Shown here in pieces: positions 17,924 through 27,134 of a stretch of 64,000 nt of DNA. The translations under genes were made by a program, and so were the position numbers. This DNA is from Treponema saccharophilum DSM 2985 (GTDB taxonomy: Bacteria; Spirochaetota; Spirochaetia; Treponematales; Treponemataceae). The number at the start of each line of letters is the position of its first letter. Within the stretch, counting starts at the first letter, position 1. The notes under the pieces are model-generated. The model searched no databases and was not told where the DNA came from. It saw only the letters and a program-made list of their open reading frames with translations. Where the stretch lies: NCBI RefSeq assembly GCF_000255555.1, contig NZ_AGRW01000047.1:98876-162875 (forward strand), read 5' to 3'.

Positions 17924-19747
17924 ATGAGAAAGTTTTTTAGAGTAACAACTATTTTGCTTTTGGCGCTTTTCCTTGCAAGTTGCAAACAAAAAACTCAAAA
18001 CACATCGCCAATCGCTGACTGCGTGGTGTTCCCAAATTTCCCAGCTCCTGTTTATTCAGACGCAGAGGAAACGGAGCAAATTGCTTCAAAAGTGCCTGTT
18101 TACACAAAACTCACAATTATCGAGCAGTCGGGCGAACATCTGAAAGTCAAGTTCAAAGACGAAGACAACGCAGAAAAAACTGGCTGGATTCCGCTGTCAT
18201 TCGTAACGCTGAACACTGAAATCTTTGACAAAACCGTGAACCTTGCTCTTGACGGCGACGAAAACGCAAAGATTTTGTTCAAGTACGAATTTGAACACTT
18301 TTCAAACGAAGAGGCTGTTAAACGACTTCCTCCGCTTCTTGAGCGCTTCGGCGACAAATTGCAAACTGCGGATTTGGACGATGACATTGTCTCTTTGGTT
18401 TTGCCAAAATTCCAAGATGTTGCTGGCTTGACTCCAAACACGACGAATCCTCTTCATCTTTTGATTCCTTTTGCAAACGAGCTGATTTTGAGTTGGTTCG
18501 ACCAAGGCGATATGAGAGCCTACGACAGCGAAGGGCGTTCGTGCCTTATGCTTGCCGTAAAAGCCGAGAACATTGAAGCTGTAAAGTATTTTTATGAAAA
18601 GATGAAGTATTATGACACTTTTCTTGATCTGAAACAAAATGATAACGAAGGCCGCTCAATCATCGATTACATCGACAATTGCCAGAACGACGCAATCAAG
18701 GAAATGCTTGTTCTTTGTCGTTATGACGTTCCGACGCTGGCTGCTCAGTGTGAGGAATATCTTGGGCAGACTCAAGAGGAACGCGAGCGCGAGGCAGAAG
18801 TCTTGACTGATATGGCAGAAGACAAGTCGACGATTTTGCTCACGCAGAGAGAATTTGGTCAATCAGAAAAAGCGATTGTTGTGCGCCAGAGCGAGATGTT
18901 CCTGCCAGACGGCACAAAGGCTCTTCTTAATCCTGCTGACGAAGTGGAAATTATGGAATTGCTTAGCGACAGATATGGCAAACAGCCATACAACAGCCTT
19001 TTTGAGTACGATGAGTACAAGAGCGAAAGCACAGAAAAATATTATACTCGCTACAATTATTATCTTGTTCGCTTTAAAGACAAAGTCGGCATTGTTGGCG
19101 GTTCTGCTTTGTGTCACGGCGAGCTTCCTATGGGAGCGCATTGGGGAAATAGTGCAAAAACGGATACAATCAAGCTGTTTGTCAATTACAAATACATAAA
19201 TTATATTTACACAAATGAGAGCGAATATTTTGCGGATTTGTATGAGTACGATTTCAAAAAAGAGAAAATGCGAAAACTCGATACAGGCTTTGTCGAAAAC
19301 GAAATGCATTTTGAAAGCGAGCCAATTTCGTTGGGCAATAATCGCTACTGGCTCTCTATGACTCAGTTTGAGCAATTTTACCTAAAAGGAACCGAATCTT
19401 ATCTTTGCGTCTTTGAGTATTATCCATTTTCTTGGGACGATGACTACTCGATTTATGCTATTTACGCAGTTCGCGATAACGGCACGGCGTTTTCTCTTGG
19501 CAGATTCGGCGGTTCACAGGAAGAATGTGCTGAGATGAACAACTCGTACCGTTTGGAAATGTCTGAAACAACAGGAGAGCCAGAGTTTCTTGAGGTTTTC
19601 AACTACGGCTATTGGAGTCGGAATTTGGAAACAGGGGAAAAAGAAAACCCGTTCACGATTACTCAAAAATACAGATTCGACGCAGACGCCTTGCGCTTTG
19701 AAGAAGACGGAGATGCCGAATTTGTAGATTATCTTCCTGAGTTCTAA
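17924..19747 (+). CDS. Lipoprotein with SH3-like and ankyrin-like regions (607 aa)
   Basis: The N-terminus MRKFFRVTTILLLALFLASC is a lipoprotein signal with the lipobox LASC, cysteine at residue 20, so the protein should be anchored in a membrane facing the periplasm or surface. Residues about 40-105 resemble a bacterial SH3 domain (APVYSDAEETEQIASKVPVY, TGWIPLSFV). About 180-265 resembles ankyrin repeats (DSEGRSCLMLAVKAENIEAV, NDNEGRSIIDYIDN). The remainder is not recognised. It is the only plus-strand gene in the first 27 kb and lies divergent to the giant gene at 13727. The function is unknown; both domain types usually bind peptides or proteins. Confidence 0.8.
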   Translation: MRKFFRVTTILLLALFLASCKQKTQNTSPIADCVVFPNFPAPVYSDAEETEQIASKVPVYTKLTIIEQSGEHLKVKFKDEDNAEKTGWIPLSFVTLNTEIFDKTVNLALDGDENAKILFKYEFEHFSNEEAVKRLPPLLERFGDKLQTADLDDDIVSLVLPKFQDVAGLTPNTTNPLHLLIPFANELILSWFDQGDMRAYDSEGRSCLMLAVKAENIEAVKYFYEKMKYYDTFLDLKQNDNEGRSIIDYIDNCQNDAIKEMLVLCRYDVPTLAAQCEEYLGQTQEEREREAEVLTDMAEDKSTILLTQREFGQSEKAIVVRQSEMFLPDGTKALLNPADEVEIMELLSDRYGKQPYNSLFEYDEYKSESTEKYYTRYNYYLVRFKDKVGIVGGSALCHGELPMGAHWGNSAKTDTIKLFVNYKYINYIYTNESEYFADLYEYDFKKEKMRKLDTGFVENEMHFESEPISLGNNRYWLSMTQFEQFYLKGTESYLCVFEYYPFSWDDDYSIYAIYAVRDNGTAFSLGRFGGSQEECAEMNNSYRLEMSETTGEPEFLEVFNYGYWSRNLETGEKENPFTITQKYRFDADALRFEEDGDAEFVDYLPEF

Positions 19748-19755
19748 AGATATTC

Positions 19756-19990
19756 TGTCACCCCGAACTTGTTTCGGGGTCTGTGCTTCAACTCCCTTCG
19801 ACTACGCTCAGGGAACAGCGGATGCTGAAACGAGTTCAGCATGACGCGCGGGTTGTCATTCCGAATTTATTTCGGAATCTGCAACCGCAGATGCTGAAAC
19901 GAGTTCAGCATGACAGAATGAATGTCATTCCGAAGCCAAGTTGTCATTCCGAACTTGATTTGGAATCTGTGCTTCGGTTTTGCTCAGCAA
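19756..19990. repeat. Cluster of REP-like palindromes
   Basis: At least six modules in a row: ACCCCGAACTTGTTTCGGGGT, CTTCGACTACGCTCAGGGAA, two copies of GATGCTGAAACGAGTTCAGCAT, and three TGTCATTCCGAA... units. This is the densest repeat cluster of the window and fills the gap between convergent genes. The first hairpin could also act as a terminator-like structure for the lipoprotein gene. Confidence 0.8.
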
Positions 19991-20041
19991 ATGCGGATGC
20001 CCAACTTTGTGGAAGGCTCGCCCGACTTTCTTTGAGGAAGA

Positions 20042-20692
20042 TTATTGGATTTTTTTGATTGTCATAACGTCGTATTCTTTCAAAAAGTCTTGGAGCCATT
20101 TGATGAAATCTTTGTCGACGATGATTGTAGAGGTCGCCATAACTGCGTTGTCTTCCCCGCGCAAAAAGCAGACCGCCACAGGATACGCATCAGGGAACTC
20201 GTAGAGGAAAATGCAATCTTGTGAAAGCTCCTTGCTGACAAAAGCCTTTGTGCAGGTCAAAAGGCTTGCAGCCGCAAGCGGTGTAGCTCCAGCGGTCTTT
20301 GCATTCCATATCGACGGAATCGATGAAAGAAATCTCTTCGCAACTTCTTCTTTTAGCTCGCTCGAAAACTGCATATCCGCCGAATCGAACTCCATAGTCA
20401 TCAAGCCGAACAAAAAGGAAAAATCCCCGCTCAAGCGATAAACTGCGCTCTGCTTGGAAACGTCCTGCGAGGCGATTTCCTGAATTATGTTGTTCAGCTC
20501 ATCGCTTCCTGAATACAGATTGATGAGTTTCTTGTTTTCCGCTTTCTCTTTCATCAGCGAGATGAGCGAAAGCCCTTGCTCTACGAGCGTCTTCGGCTTT
20601 GCCGCCTTCGCTCCTTTTTTCTCTTTGCCTGCTGCAAACGTCATTGCACAAAGCAAACCAACGGTCAAAAACAAAATTGTTTTCTTACTCAT
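20042..20692 (-). CDS. Exported hypothetical protein (216 aa)
   Basis: The N-terminus MSKKTILFLTVGLLCAMTFA is a cleavable signal peptide, followed by a lysine-rich stretch (GKEKKGAKAAKPK), so the protein is probably periplasmic. The rest shows no family that I recognise. TGATPLAAAS-like text at about 140 (AKTAGATPLAAASLLTCTKA) faintly recalls an ankyrin-type helix pair. A strong GGAGGGAG lies before the ATG. The stop codon of the SH3b gene is only 12 bases upstream, so the two are probably one transcript and may act together. Confidence 0.75.
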   Translation of the reverse strand: MSKKTILFLTVGLLCAMTFAAGKEKKGAKAAKPKTLVEQGLSLISLMKEKAENKKLINLYSGSDELNNIIQEIASQDVSKQSAVYRLSGDFSFLFGLMTMEFDSADMQFSSELKEEVAKRFLSSIPSIWNAKTAGATPLAAASLLTCTKAFVSKELSQDCIFLYEFPDAYPVAVCFLRGEDNAVMATSTIIVDKDFIKWLQDFLKEYDVMTIKKIQ

Positions 20693-20704
20693 AATTTCTC
20701 CCTC

Positions 20705-22348
20705 CTATTCCAAATACGCGCCGAAGACCCAGGCGGCAGTCGCCTCGGCGGGAAGCCAATCCTTGATGACATAGCCTTCCACTGACTTGTCATCGTTGAC
20801 AGGCTCCACTTTTACCCAATTTGCGCTCAGTCCGTCGATTGTTTCTCTGTCGCCAACTTTGACAATTTTTAGAAGTGTCCCAGGCCTTAAAAGATGGAGT
20901 GTCCTCGAAGAAATGTCAGGGGACTGTCGCATTTTAAGGCGGCAGATAGGATTTACATACTGTCCCACTTTCAGACTCTGGCTTTTTCCCTGCGGCTCGC
21001 ACAGTGCTTCATCTTCACTGAAAAACGCATAAGGAGAACTGTCTGTTTGCCGAAACGCTTCCTGCCTGTTCGTTTCAACTTTGCCCGTTTCGTCAGTCTG
21101 ATACTCATAGGTTACCACGCCGTTTTTTGTAAAGTAATGATACGCCATTCCGTCAAAGCCCGCGTCTACGCTCAAGTAGCCATATTCGCAAATCTTTTTT
21201 AGCTGCGCGAATGTATCAAGCGAATAAAGCTCCGTATAATGTGCACCGCCGCCCATTCCGCCTCTAAACCATTCTTTTTGGATAATCGGCACGGGTTTAT
21301 TCATATTGAGGGGATAAAGGAGTTTGTATCTACTTGCTTTTCCATTGAGGTTCACTCTGTATTTCTTGCCTTTTGGGTCTGTGTACTCGGCAAACTTCAC
21401 GCCAAAGCCGCCACGAAGATATTTGCCCTCATATGTCAGCTCGTAGCTGAAATATTTTTCAAGCTGCTCACTCGTGGAAAGTTTTTCTTCCGACCATTTA
21501 TAAAAGTCGTTGACATCATCAAGCGAAAGATTTTCCAGAACCTGCTGATAGACGAGCGTGTGGAATCCTCCCTTGCCGTCGCTTGCCTTTGAAACGCAAT
21601 TTGCGCCCGTAAAGTCGATTCCGCGGATATACTCGTTATCGTCAATCCTGTAAATCGGAAAGAGAGTGCCGTCCTCGATTCCCCAGCTCGACACTCCTTT
21701 TACCTTGAACGTTGTGCCGGCCTTCACAAAGCGAAGCCAACCGTAGGCCGCTGGTCCAGCAGGGGCAAAATACATAAAGCAGTCGCGCACGGCAACGACT
21801 TCGTTCTCTGTTTCATACTCCCAATATTTGCAGGCATAGTTCGGAAGCGCCCGCGAAAACTCAGTGTTCGGCTTTTGCCATTCCGCGCCGTCAAGCTCAA
21901 AGTATGCGCTAGGATTTTTCATATAGTTAATGGCAGGATTTTTTGGAAAATAGTTGCTGAAAAGGTAATCCTCGTTTTCAACGCTGAGCTTTTTTAGATA
22001 AGAGATTATTTCTTTTTCGCTCATCGGGCATTCTTTCTGCAAATATCCGCCGAAAACCCAGCCGTAGTTTCTGAAATTATCTTCCTCAAATCCGTCGTAA
22101 TCGATGAGGATTTTTGTCCATGGCGCTTTTATTCCGTCGATTGTCACGATTTCGCCTTCTTCCACCACGCCGATGTATTCGCCGTATTTTAGCGCACCTT
22201 TTAGCGCACCGATTTTTTCTGCGCTCAAGCTCGGCGATTTTCTGATGTTCAGCCCCTCTCGGGAATTGACGTACATTCCGCGATATTCTTTTGCAAACGC
22301 ACAGAGCGCGCAAAACAAAGCAAGCAAGATAAAAATAATCTTCTTCAT
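20705..22348 (-). CDS. Exported protein with two SH3b domains (547 aa)
   Basis: I chose MKKIIFILLALFCALCAFAK at 22348 as the start because it is a standard signal peptide; a longer frame reads through a dispersed repeat. An SH3b domain follows at about 22-115 (NSREGLNIRKSPSLSAEKIG, GYVFGGYL-like WVFGGYL). A second SH3b lies at the C-terminus, about 470-547 (RLKMRQSPDISSRTLHLL, GTLLKIVKVGDRETIDG, WVFGAYLE). The middle of some 350 residues is not recognised. SH3b domains usually bind cell-wall peptides, so a periplasmic envelope role is likely. It is probably co-transcribed with the exported protein downstream. Confidence 0.8.
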   Translation of the reverse strand: MKKIIFILLALFCALCAFAKEYRGMYVNSREGLNIRKSPSLSAEKIGALKGALKYGEYIGVVEEGEIVTIDGIKAPWTKILIDYDGFEEDNFRNYGWVFGGYLQKECPMSEKEIISYLKKLSVENEDYLFSNYFPKNPAINYMKNPSAYFELDGAEWQKPNTEFSRALPNYACKYWEYETENEVVAVRDCFMYFAPAGPAAYGWLRFVKAGTTFKVKGVSSWGIEDGTLFPIYRIDDNEYIRGIDFTGANCVSKASDGKGGFHTLVYQQVLENLSLDDVNDFYKWSEEKLSTSEQLEKYFSYELTYEGKYLRGGFGVKFAEYTDPKGKKYRVNLNGKASRYKLLYPLNMNKPVPIIQKEWFRGGMGGGAHYTELYSLDTFAQLKKICEYGYLSVDAGFDGMAYHYFTKNGVVTYEYQTDETGKVETNRQEAFRQTDSSPYAFFSEDEALCEPQGKSQSLKVGQYVNPICRLKMRQSPDISSRTLHLLRPGTLLKIVKVGDRETIDGLSANWVKVEPVNDDKSVEGYVIKDWLPAEATAAWVFGAYLE

Positions 22349-22370
22349 TTCCTTTTCCTTTTTGTTGTGT

Positions 22371-22421
22371 GCTTCGACTACGCTCAATTCACGCAGATGC
22401 TGAAACGAGTTCAGCATGACA
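22371..22421. repeat. REP-like repeat
   Basis: GCTTCGACTACGCTCAATT followed by the palindrome GATGCTGAAACGAGTTCAGCAT, directly upstream of the SH3b gene. Confidence 0.72.
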
Positions 22422-22433
22422 GGATTTTTTCAA

Positions 22434-25400
22434 TCAGTAGCAGTCCCAGTTGTAAAGCACGTTTGAAAAATCAAGGTTCTTCAAATCTGCCCGGCTGATA
22501 AAGAAGTTCGCAATTCCGCAATCTCCCCAAAGGATTTCCCAGTCCTTGCTTTTTCCGTCCTCGCCGTTGCCCATTTCGCTGTCCATCTGGAACAAAAGCA
22601 CGTCGCCCACTCTGCGCACGTCGTTTTGCGTGAAGTTAGGAAAGCCGCCAATCTGGTGCTGTGCGTAATCTTCGCCCACACAGAACGCGTTGTAATCGTC
22701 CTCTTCAAACCAGTCGAGCGCGCCTCCGTCGAACACAGGGAAGCCAAGCTCTTGTGCGATAGCCTGCACCGTGTCGTCGAACTGGTCGTCGCAGTTGGGG
22801 TGAACAAACGTGAGTTGCTTTTCAAACGAAAGCGCATATTCTTTTTCAAACGGGAGATATTCATCTTCGTCTTTTTCGTCTGACGCAGTTTTTACGCCCA
22901 TTGCACGCAAATCCGCCTCGCTCATTGCCATGATTGAAGAGATTGTCTTGTGATAGACGATGCGCCAGTTTTTTTGCTTTTCGTCCTTAAAATCTAATCC
23001 CCAAGTGTCGCCCGCCTGCACAAAAATCTGCAAAAGCCCCTTTTCAGGAAAATCAGGCAAATGCGGAACGTCTGCAAAGTTAATCTGCGCCAAAAGATAA
23101 AGCGGTTCTCCGTTTTCGCTCTTCGGGTACTCGTTTGTTCGCTCCCAATACGGAAGCCCGCCGAACTTGCTCGCGGTGAGAGGAAGCGGTGTGCCTTTTA
23201 CGGCTGTCTTTATGCGAATCGTCTCCGCTCCGTCTGTGTCGTGAATGCGCTGCAAAATCCATTTCGCCTGTTCGTGCGTGTACTTTCCGACGTTGCCGTT
23301 TTCGCTTTCATCGTTTGATTTGACAGAAGAGTCTTGATTGTGCTGAAAATCGTTCATGCCGTCGCTTTTATAGTTCCACCAGCCTGCGTAATCTGGTGTT
23401 TCTTGCTCATCGCTTTCTTTTACAACTTCAAGATTTTTTGTCTTTGAAGTCCAATAATCATAAGGATTGCTGTCATTTGAAGATGCAGAGGATTTTCTGT
23501 CTTCTCTGTTTTTGCTGAAAATGAAGAACAAGAAGGCGACAAAATAGAAAACAACTCTGCTGTGCGTGAGCGCGAACAAAATTATTCCCACAATGACAAT
23601 CAAAATCGGAAGCAGAATATCGCTCCACTTTATTTTGCTTTGTTTTTTTTCGGCACGCTCGCTCTTCTGTGTTTTGTATGATTGATAGAACTCCTCAGCC
23701 CTTCTCTCAAGAGCCTCTTTGTTGAAGTTTTCGTCATAACTTTCCGCTTCTTCTTCGTATTCTTCAGCCTCTTCTTTAGCTTTTCGCCAATCGTAGTAGA
23801 CAGTTTCTGGCAAAACTGTTCCGCCGTTTCGGCAAATGCGGATTGAATATTGCGGGGTCGCAACTTCGGGCGAAGCAAAGGGCGCGGTCAAATCTTCCTT
23901 GTTCCAGTTGCTTGAAATAATCGCGCTGTGGCTTGGAATATCATCTCTCCATACCCACAACAGAAGACCAAGTTCTGCAATCGTGTCTTTTTGTATTCCG
24001 TCGGTTTTTGCCGCTCTCTTACATTCGTCGAGCGTGGGAAGTCTCCAGCCGTTCGCGTTCGGATTGAAGACAATGCGCTTATATTTTTCTTCATTTTCAT
24101 AATCGCTGTTCACTTTCTCTGTGTACGAATTGTATTCGGAATACGGCGCAGATCCCCATTTTCGCGGGTTTGTCTCGCCGTCAATCGAATAGCACGGCTC
24201 AAGCGCGCAGGTGATGCTGAGCGCGTTGCAATACTGAATTGCCCAATAAAAGCTGAAGGAGTCAATCGGAAAGACTTCGTCGTCCTCATCGGTATCAATC
24301 TGAGTGCTTTCGCTAAAAACAAAATCCATCGCGGCATCGCTTTGCGCTCTTGTCAGCACGGTGCGCGCCATCTCAATGCCAGCGGGATTGTTTTCATCGC
24401 CTTCAACGTGCACGGTTTCAAAATACGTAGGTCTAACGCCGTGAACAAGCGTTCTTGTGATTCTTGGATTTTGCGGGGCAACAGGTTCAGTGATTTCTGC
24501 TGAGGCATTTTCTGTTTGGGCTTCTTTTAAAATCTGGAGCAAAAACTCTTTTTCGGGCGGATTCTGAAAGAACAGGCAGTCAAAACCATCAACTTTGTCC
24601 GTCGTTTCAAAATAGGCAAACTTCCGAATCAGCTCAATCGCGCGGTGATACTCGATTTCTCCGAGTTTTTCATCGTCCTTGCTCAAAACAAAAAGCCGAT
24701 ACTCGCGTTCCTCGAACATTTTTTCTGGCTCAAGCGGAAGCGCAACCTTTTCGCCTTCTTTTATGATGAGCGCAAAAAAGCCGCCGCCGTAGCCATACTG
24801 GTGGTATTCTGGTTCTGCCAAATATGATTCAATATCATCGGATTTTGCTTCATTGTGCGCTTGTTCTGGTTCGAGCTTTGCATTTGGCTTTGGCTCTTCA
24901 TCTTCCTTGACGTTATCTTCTGAGTCAGGCATAAAATAGAGCGTGTTCGTCCAATATTTCGCTTCAATCTCACGCACATCAAAAGTGTCGCCGTCGTAGT
25001 GAATGCGCTTTAGAGCCTTTTTGATTTCTTCATCGATGTTTTTTATCTCTTCAACCAGTTCGGCGTTCTTTTTCTCAAGTTCGTCGTCGCTTTCGGCTTC
25101 CATTGCAAAGATTTCAGCGCACTCAAGATGAATGTAAAGCTGCCTGTTTTTGTAATCTTTCAAGAATTTTATAACGTTGTCGGCTTTCTCTTTGTATTCT
25201 TGTGGAAGTTTTGAAAAGAACTCTTCGAGCTTTCTGACTCCGCCGTCATAATCAGCCGTAATCGCGATTTTTCCTTGCCCAGAAAACAAAATGGACTCGG
25301 TAGCTTGCGGGGCAGAACTAACGAGAATGCGGTAAATCAGCGGGATATTGTATTCGCTTTCCGAAAGCCCTATTGCACGCGGCTTCAAGTAATTCGGAAA

Positions 25401-25436
25401 AACGTCCAATGAATAAAGATAACTCCTGTTTGCCAT
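22434..25436 (-). CDS. SUMF1-like / DUF1963 membrane protein (1000 aa)
   Basis: Shares plan and ends with the 1309-residue protein. The N-terminal module occurs once (SYLYSLDVFPNYL, IAITADYDGGVRKLEEF, YIHLECAEIF). A short module about 215-310 follows, then a SUMF1-like domain at about 370-555 (YWAIQYCNALSI, GWRLPTLDECKRA, YSIRICRNGGT). A charged linker leads to about two membrane spans at 600-635 (ILLPILIVIVGIILFAL, VVFYFVAFLFFIF). DUF1963 occupies about 750-1000 (ASKFGGLPYWERTNEYP, GDCGIANFFISRADL). The membrane segments are absent from its paralogue. AAAGGAGAGAGTT precedes the ATG, and a small gene ends 15 bases upstream. The function is unknown. Confidence 0.82.
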   Translation of the reverse strand: MANRSYLYSLDVFPNYLKPRAIGLSESEYNIPLIYRILVSSAPQATESILFSGQGKIAITADYDGGVRKLEEFFSKLPQEYKEKADNVIKFLKDYKNRQLYIHLECAEIFAMEAESDDELEKKNAELVEEIKNIDEEIKKALKRIHYDGDTFDVREIEAKYWTNTLYFMPDSEDNVKEDEEPKPNAKLEPEQAHNEAKSDDIESYLAEPEYHQYGYGGGFFALIIKEGEKVALPLEPEKMFEEREYRLFVLSKDDEKLGEIEYHRAIELIRKFAYFETTDKVDGFDCLFFQNPPEKEFLLQILKEAQTENASAEITEPVAPQNPRITRTLVHGVRPTYFETVHVEGDENNPAGIEMARTVLTRAQSDAAMDFVFSESTQIDTDEDDEVFPIDSFSFYWAIQYCNALSITCALEPCYSIDGETNPRKWGSAPYSEYNSYTEKVNSDYENEEKYKRIVFNPNANGWRLPTLDECKRAAKTDGIQKDTIAELGLLLWVWRDDIPSHSAIISSNWNKEDLTAPFASPEVATPQYSIRICRNGGTVLPETVYYDWRKAKEEAEEYEEEAESYDENFNKEALERRAEEFYQSYKTQKSERAEKKQSKIKWSDILLPILIVIVGIILFALTHSRVVFYFVAFLFFIFSKNREDRKSSASSNDSNPYDYWTSKTKNLEVVKESDEQETPDYAGWWNYKSDGMNDFQHNQDSSVKSNDESENGNVGKYTHEQAKWILQRIHDTDGAETIRIKTAVKGTPLPLTASKFGGLPYWERTNEYPKSENGEPLYLLAQINFADVPHLPDFPEKGLLQIFVQAGDTWGLDFKDEKQKNWRIVYHKTISSIMAMSEADLRAMGVKTASDEKDEDEYLPFEKEYALSFEKQLTFVHPNCDDQFDDTVQAIAQELGFPVFDGGALDWFEEDDYNAFCVGEDYAQHQIGGFPNFTQNDVRRVGDVLLFQMDSEMGNGEDGKSKDWEILWGDCGIANFFISRADLKNLDFSNVLYNWDCY

Positions 25437-25451
25437 AACTCTCTCCTTTCT

Positions 25452-25910
25452 TTAATCATTAATCCAAAGTTCGTCATCTGCCTTGAAGTCGCTTGTCTTT
25501 GTAAACGATGTGAACTTGTGCGCCATTATCTTTTTTACAGCGCCTTTGCACGCATCAATCTTGTCCGACCATTCCCAGTATTCGATACCGTATTCTTTTT
25601 CCTGAAAATTAAACCTAACGTGGTTTTTCCAGTCTTCCGTGTCGTATTCTCCGCTCGATTCGCTTATCGAAATCGCGTCTTCACGGCTTTCTCCGCTTTT
25701 GACGTATTTTTCAATCACGCGCTCAACTTCAGCCTTGCTTGTAACGATGGCACGAAACTCAATCCAGTCTTCCCACTCGCCATTTTCGCCCTTGTTGTAA
25801 TACGGGCACATCTCGAAAAACATTTTCTGAATGAGTTGACCTTTGTATTTCTTTTCGATTTCAGCAATGATAAAAGATGAAATCTTTTCGGAAAGTTCGT
25901 CTTTTGTCAT
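25452..25910 (-). CDS. Hypothetical protein (152 aa)
   Basis: The ATG at 25910 follows AAGGAGCGAGTC. The protein is acidic and rich in aromatics (NGEWEDWIEFRAIV, YGIEYWEWSDKIDAC), with no signal peptide, membrane span or family that I recognise. Its stop lies 15 bases before the 1000-residue SUMF1-DUF1963 gene, so the pair is probably one operon. Its small size and close pairing with a large multidomain protein would fit an accessory or partner, but this is only inference. Confidence 0.72.
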   Translation of the reverse strand: MTKDELSEKISSFIIAEIEKKYKGQLIQKMFFEMCPYYNKGENGEWEDWIEFRAIVTSKAEVERVIEKYVKSGESREDAISISESSGEYDTEDWKNHVRFNFQEKEYGIEYWEWSDKIDACKGAVKKIMAHKFTSFTKTSDFKADDELWIND

Positions 25911-25968
25911 GACTCGCTCCTTATTTTTTTATTCAGATACAAATCTCCGCTTCCAATAAGCCAAAGTT

Positions 25969-26115
25969 TTAAAATCCAAGTTCTTTTAGAAAATCACACG
26001 CAAGCGGAAAACCAAATCCATATATTTCAGCTGAAAGTATTAAAGGTAGTCCTTAAATTGAGCGTTCATCTTTTTGAAATGTTTTAGCCCAGCAAATGAA
26101 ATCTTTTGCATACAT
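25969..26115 (-). pseudogene. Decayed fragment with one internal stop
   Basis: Reading from 26115 on the minus strand gives MYAKDFICWAKTFQKDERSI, a TAA stop, then in the same frame GLPLILSAEIYGFGF and PLACDFLKELGF before a second stop. Both halves look protein-like and continuous, so I read this as the tail of a broken gene. The family is not identified. It sits in an otherwise empty gap of 320 bases. Confidence 0.4.
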
Positions 26116-26147
26116 TTTTTATTGGCATCTTTATTTTCCTGACACAC

Positions 26148-26183
26148 AAAAACACACCGACTACCGCATCAGCAATCGGTGTG
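26148..26183 (-). terminator. Rho-independent terminator of the Sel1-like gene
   Basis: CACACCGA (26153-26160) pairs perfectly with TCGGTGTG (26176-26183). On the minus strand the stem is followed by five T residues. It lies about 50 bases after the stop of the gene at 26232. Confidence 0.75.
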
Positions 26184-26231
26184 ATAAACAGAGAATATTT
26201 TAATTCATTCTTTAGCTGCCAGCAAGCAAAA

Positions 26232-26951
26232 CTACTGCTGAATTTCTTCAGAGCTTTCTTTCAGCTCCTGAGAGAGTTTGTCGGAACGATTTTTCCAGTA
26301 TTCGGCTTTTTCTTGGCTGAAAATCGGTGAAAGAGGATTTTTTGAGGCATACAAATCAGAAAGCCAGCCCATGAGAAGTGCGATGATTGAATCAGGAACA
26401 TCACATTTTTCTTTTTGATTTTCGTAGATGTCGATGGCTTTCAATGCAAGTTTTTCGGCTTTGACAAAATCTTCTGCCGTAAGATGAACTGAATCATCTT
26501 CACTTTCAGAATCATCTGAATCCTGATTGCGGTAAACCCAAATGTGGTTTACCAGAGCTGCCATTGCACGCACGCCGCCAAGTTCACTAGCTTTTTCAAA
26601 GTATGAGTTGGATTTTTCTTCGTTCGTGGCATCGTCAATTTCGATGAGGCTCTTTTTTGAATCATCGAAGGAATTAGACACGCCCGTGCAGTAGAGGAAT
26701 CCAAGTCGTGTGAGCGCGTAAACATCTCCCTGACCAGCTTTTTCATCAACGAAAGAAAGGCTTTCTTCAAAATCAATGCCATGATCCATTTTGTAAACGG
26801 CAAGGTCAAGGAGAGCATCTTCATCGCCATTTTTTGCGTCTTCTGCCATGTCAAGGCAAGCATCAAGCTCTTCCTGCCAGTACGCCTTTTCTGCAAGAGC
26901 GTTTTTCATTGATTCGATGTAAGAATTCCATTCGTTTGTTGAAATTTCCAT
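26232..26951 (-). CDS. Sel1-like / TPR-like protein (239 aa)
   Basis: The start at 26951 (MEISTNEW) lies behind GGAGGCAAAT; a codon further upstream has no such site. About residues 65-150 contain Sel1-like helical repeats (GQGDVYALTRLGFLYCTG, SYFEKASELGGVRAMAALV), the pattern of solenoid adaptor proteins. There is no signal peptide, so it is probably cytoplasmic. It is monocistronic, with a terminator right after it. Sel1 proteins usually hold protein complexes together; the partner is unknown. Confidence 0.75.
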   Translation of the reverse strand: MEISTNEWNSYIESMKNALAEKAYWQEELDACLDMAEDAKNGDEDALLDLAVYKMDHGIDFEESLSFVDEKAGQGDVYALTRLGFLYCTGVSNSFDDSKKSLIEIDDATNEEKSNSYFEKASELGGVRAMAALVNHIWVYRNQDSDDSESEDDSVHLTAEDFVKAEKLALKAIDIYENQKEKCDVPDSIIALLMGWLSDLYASKNPLSPIFSQEKAEYWKNRSDKLSQELKESSEEIQQ

Positions 26952-27134
26952 ATTTGCCTCCAAATGCAATTAGGTTTTAGTTTTGATTATTTACACTGAT
27001 AACATACTGTAGGAATTTTGAATCGTTAAATTTTTTTTATGATTTTTGAAAAAATCTGCCATTACGAGAATCTGGCTGTAAAAAAACATGATTAAGCCCC
27101 GCAATGACAGACGGTTTGGAGTGTTAAGAGTCCA

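Noticed and set aside
13727..25436. Diversity-generating retroelement target (FGE-fold variable protein)
   Set aside because: Treponema variable proteins use this fold, but no reverse transcriptase, template repeat or adenine-biased variable end was found in the window.
26106..26330. Plus-strand frame over the terminator of the Sel1-like gene
   Set aside because: Runs antisense into a real gene and across a clear terminator.
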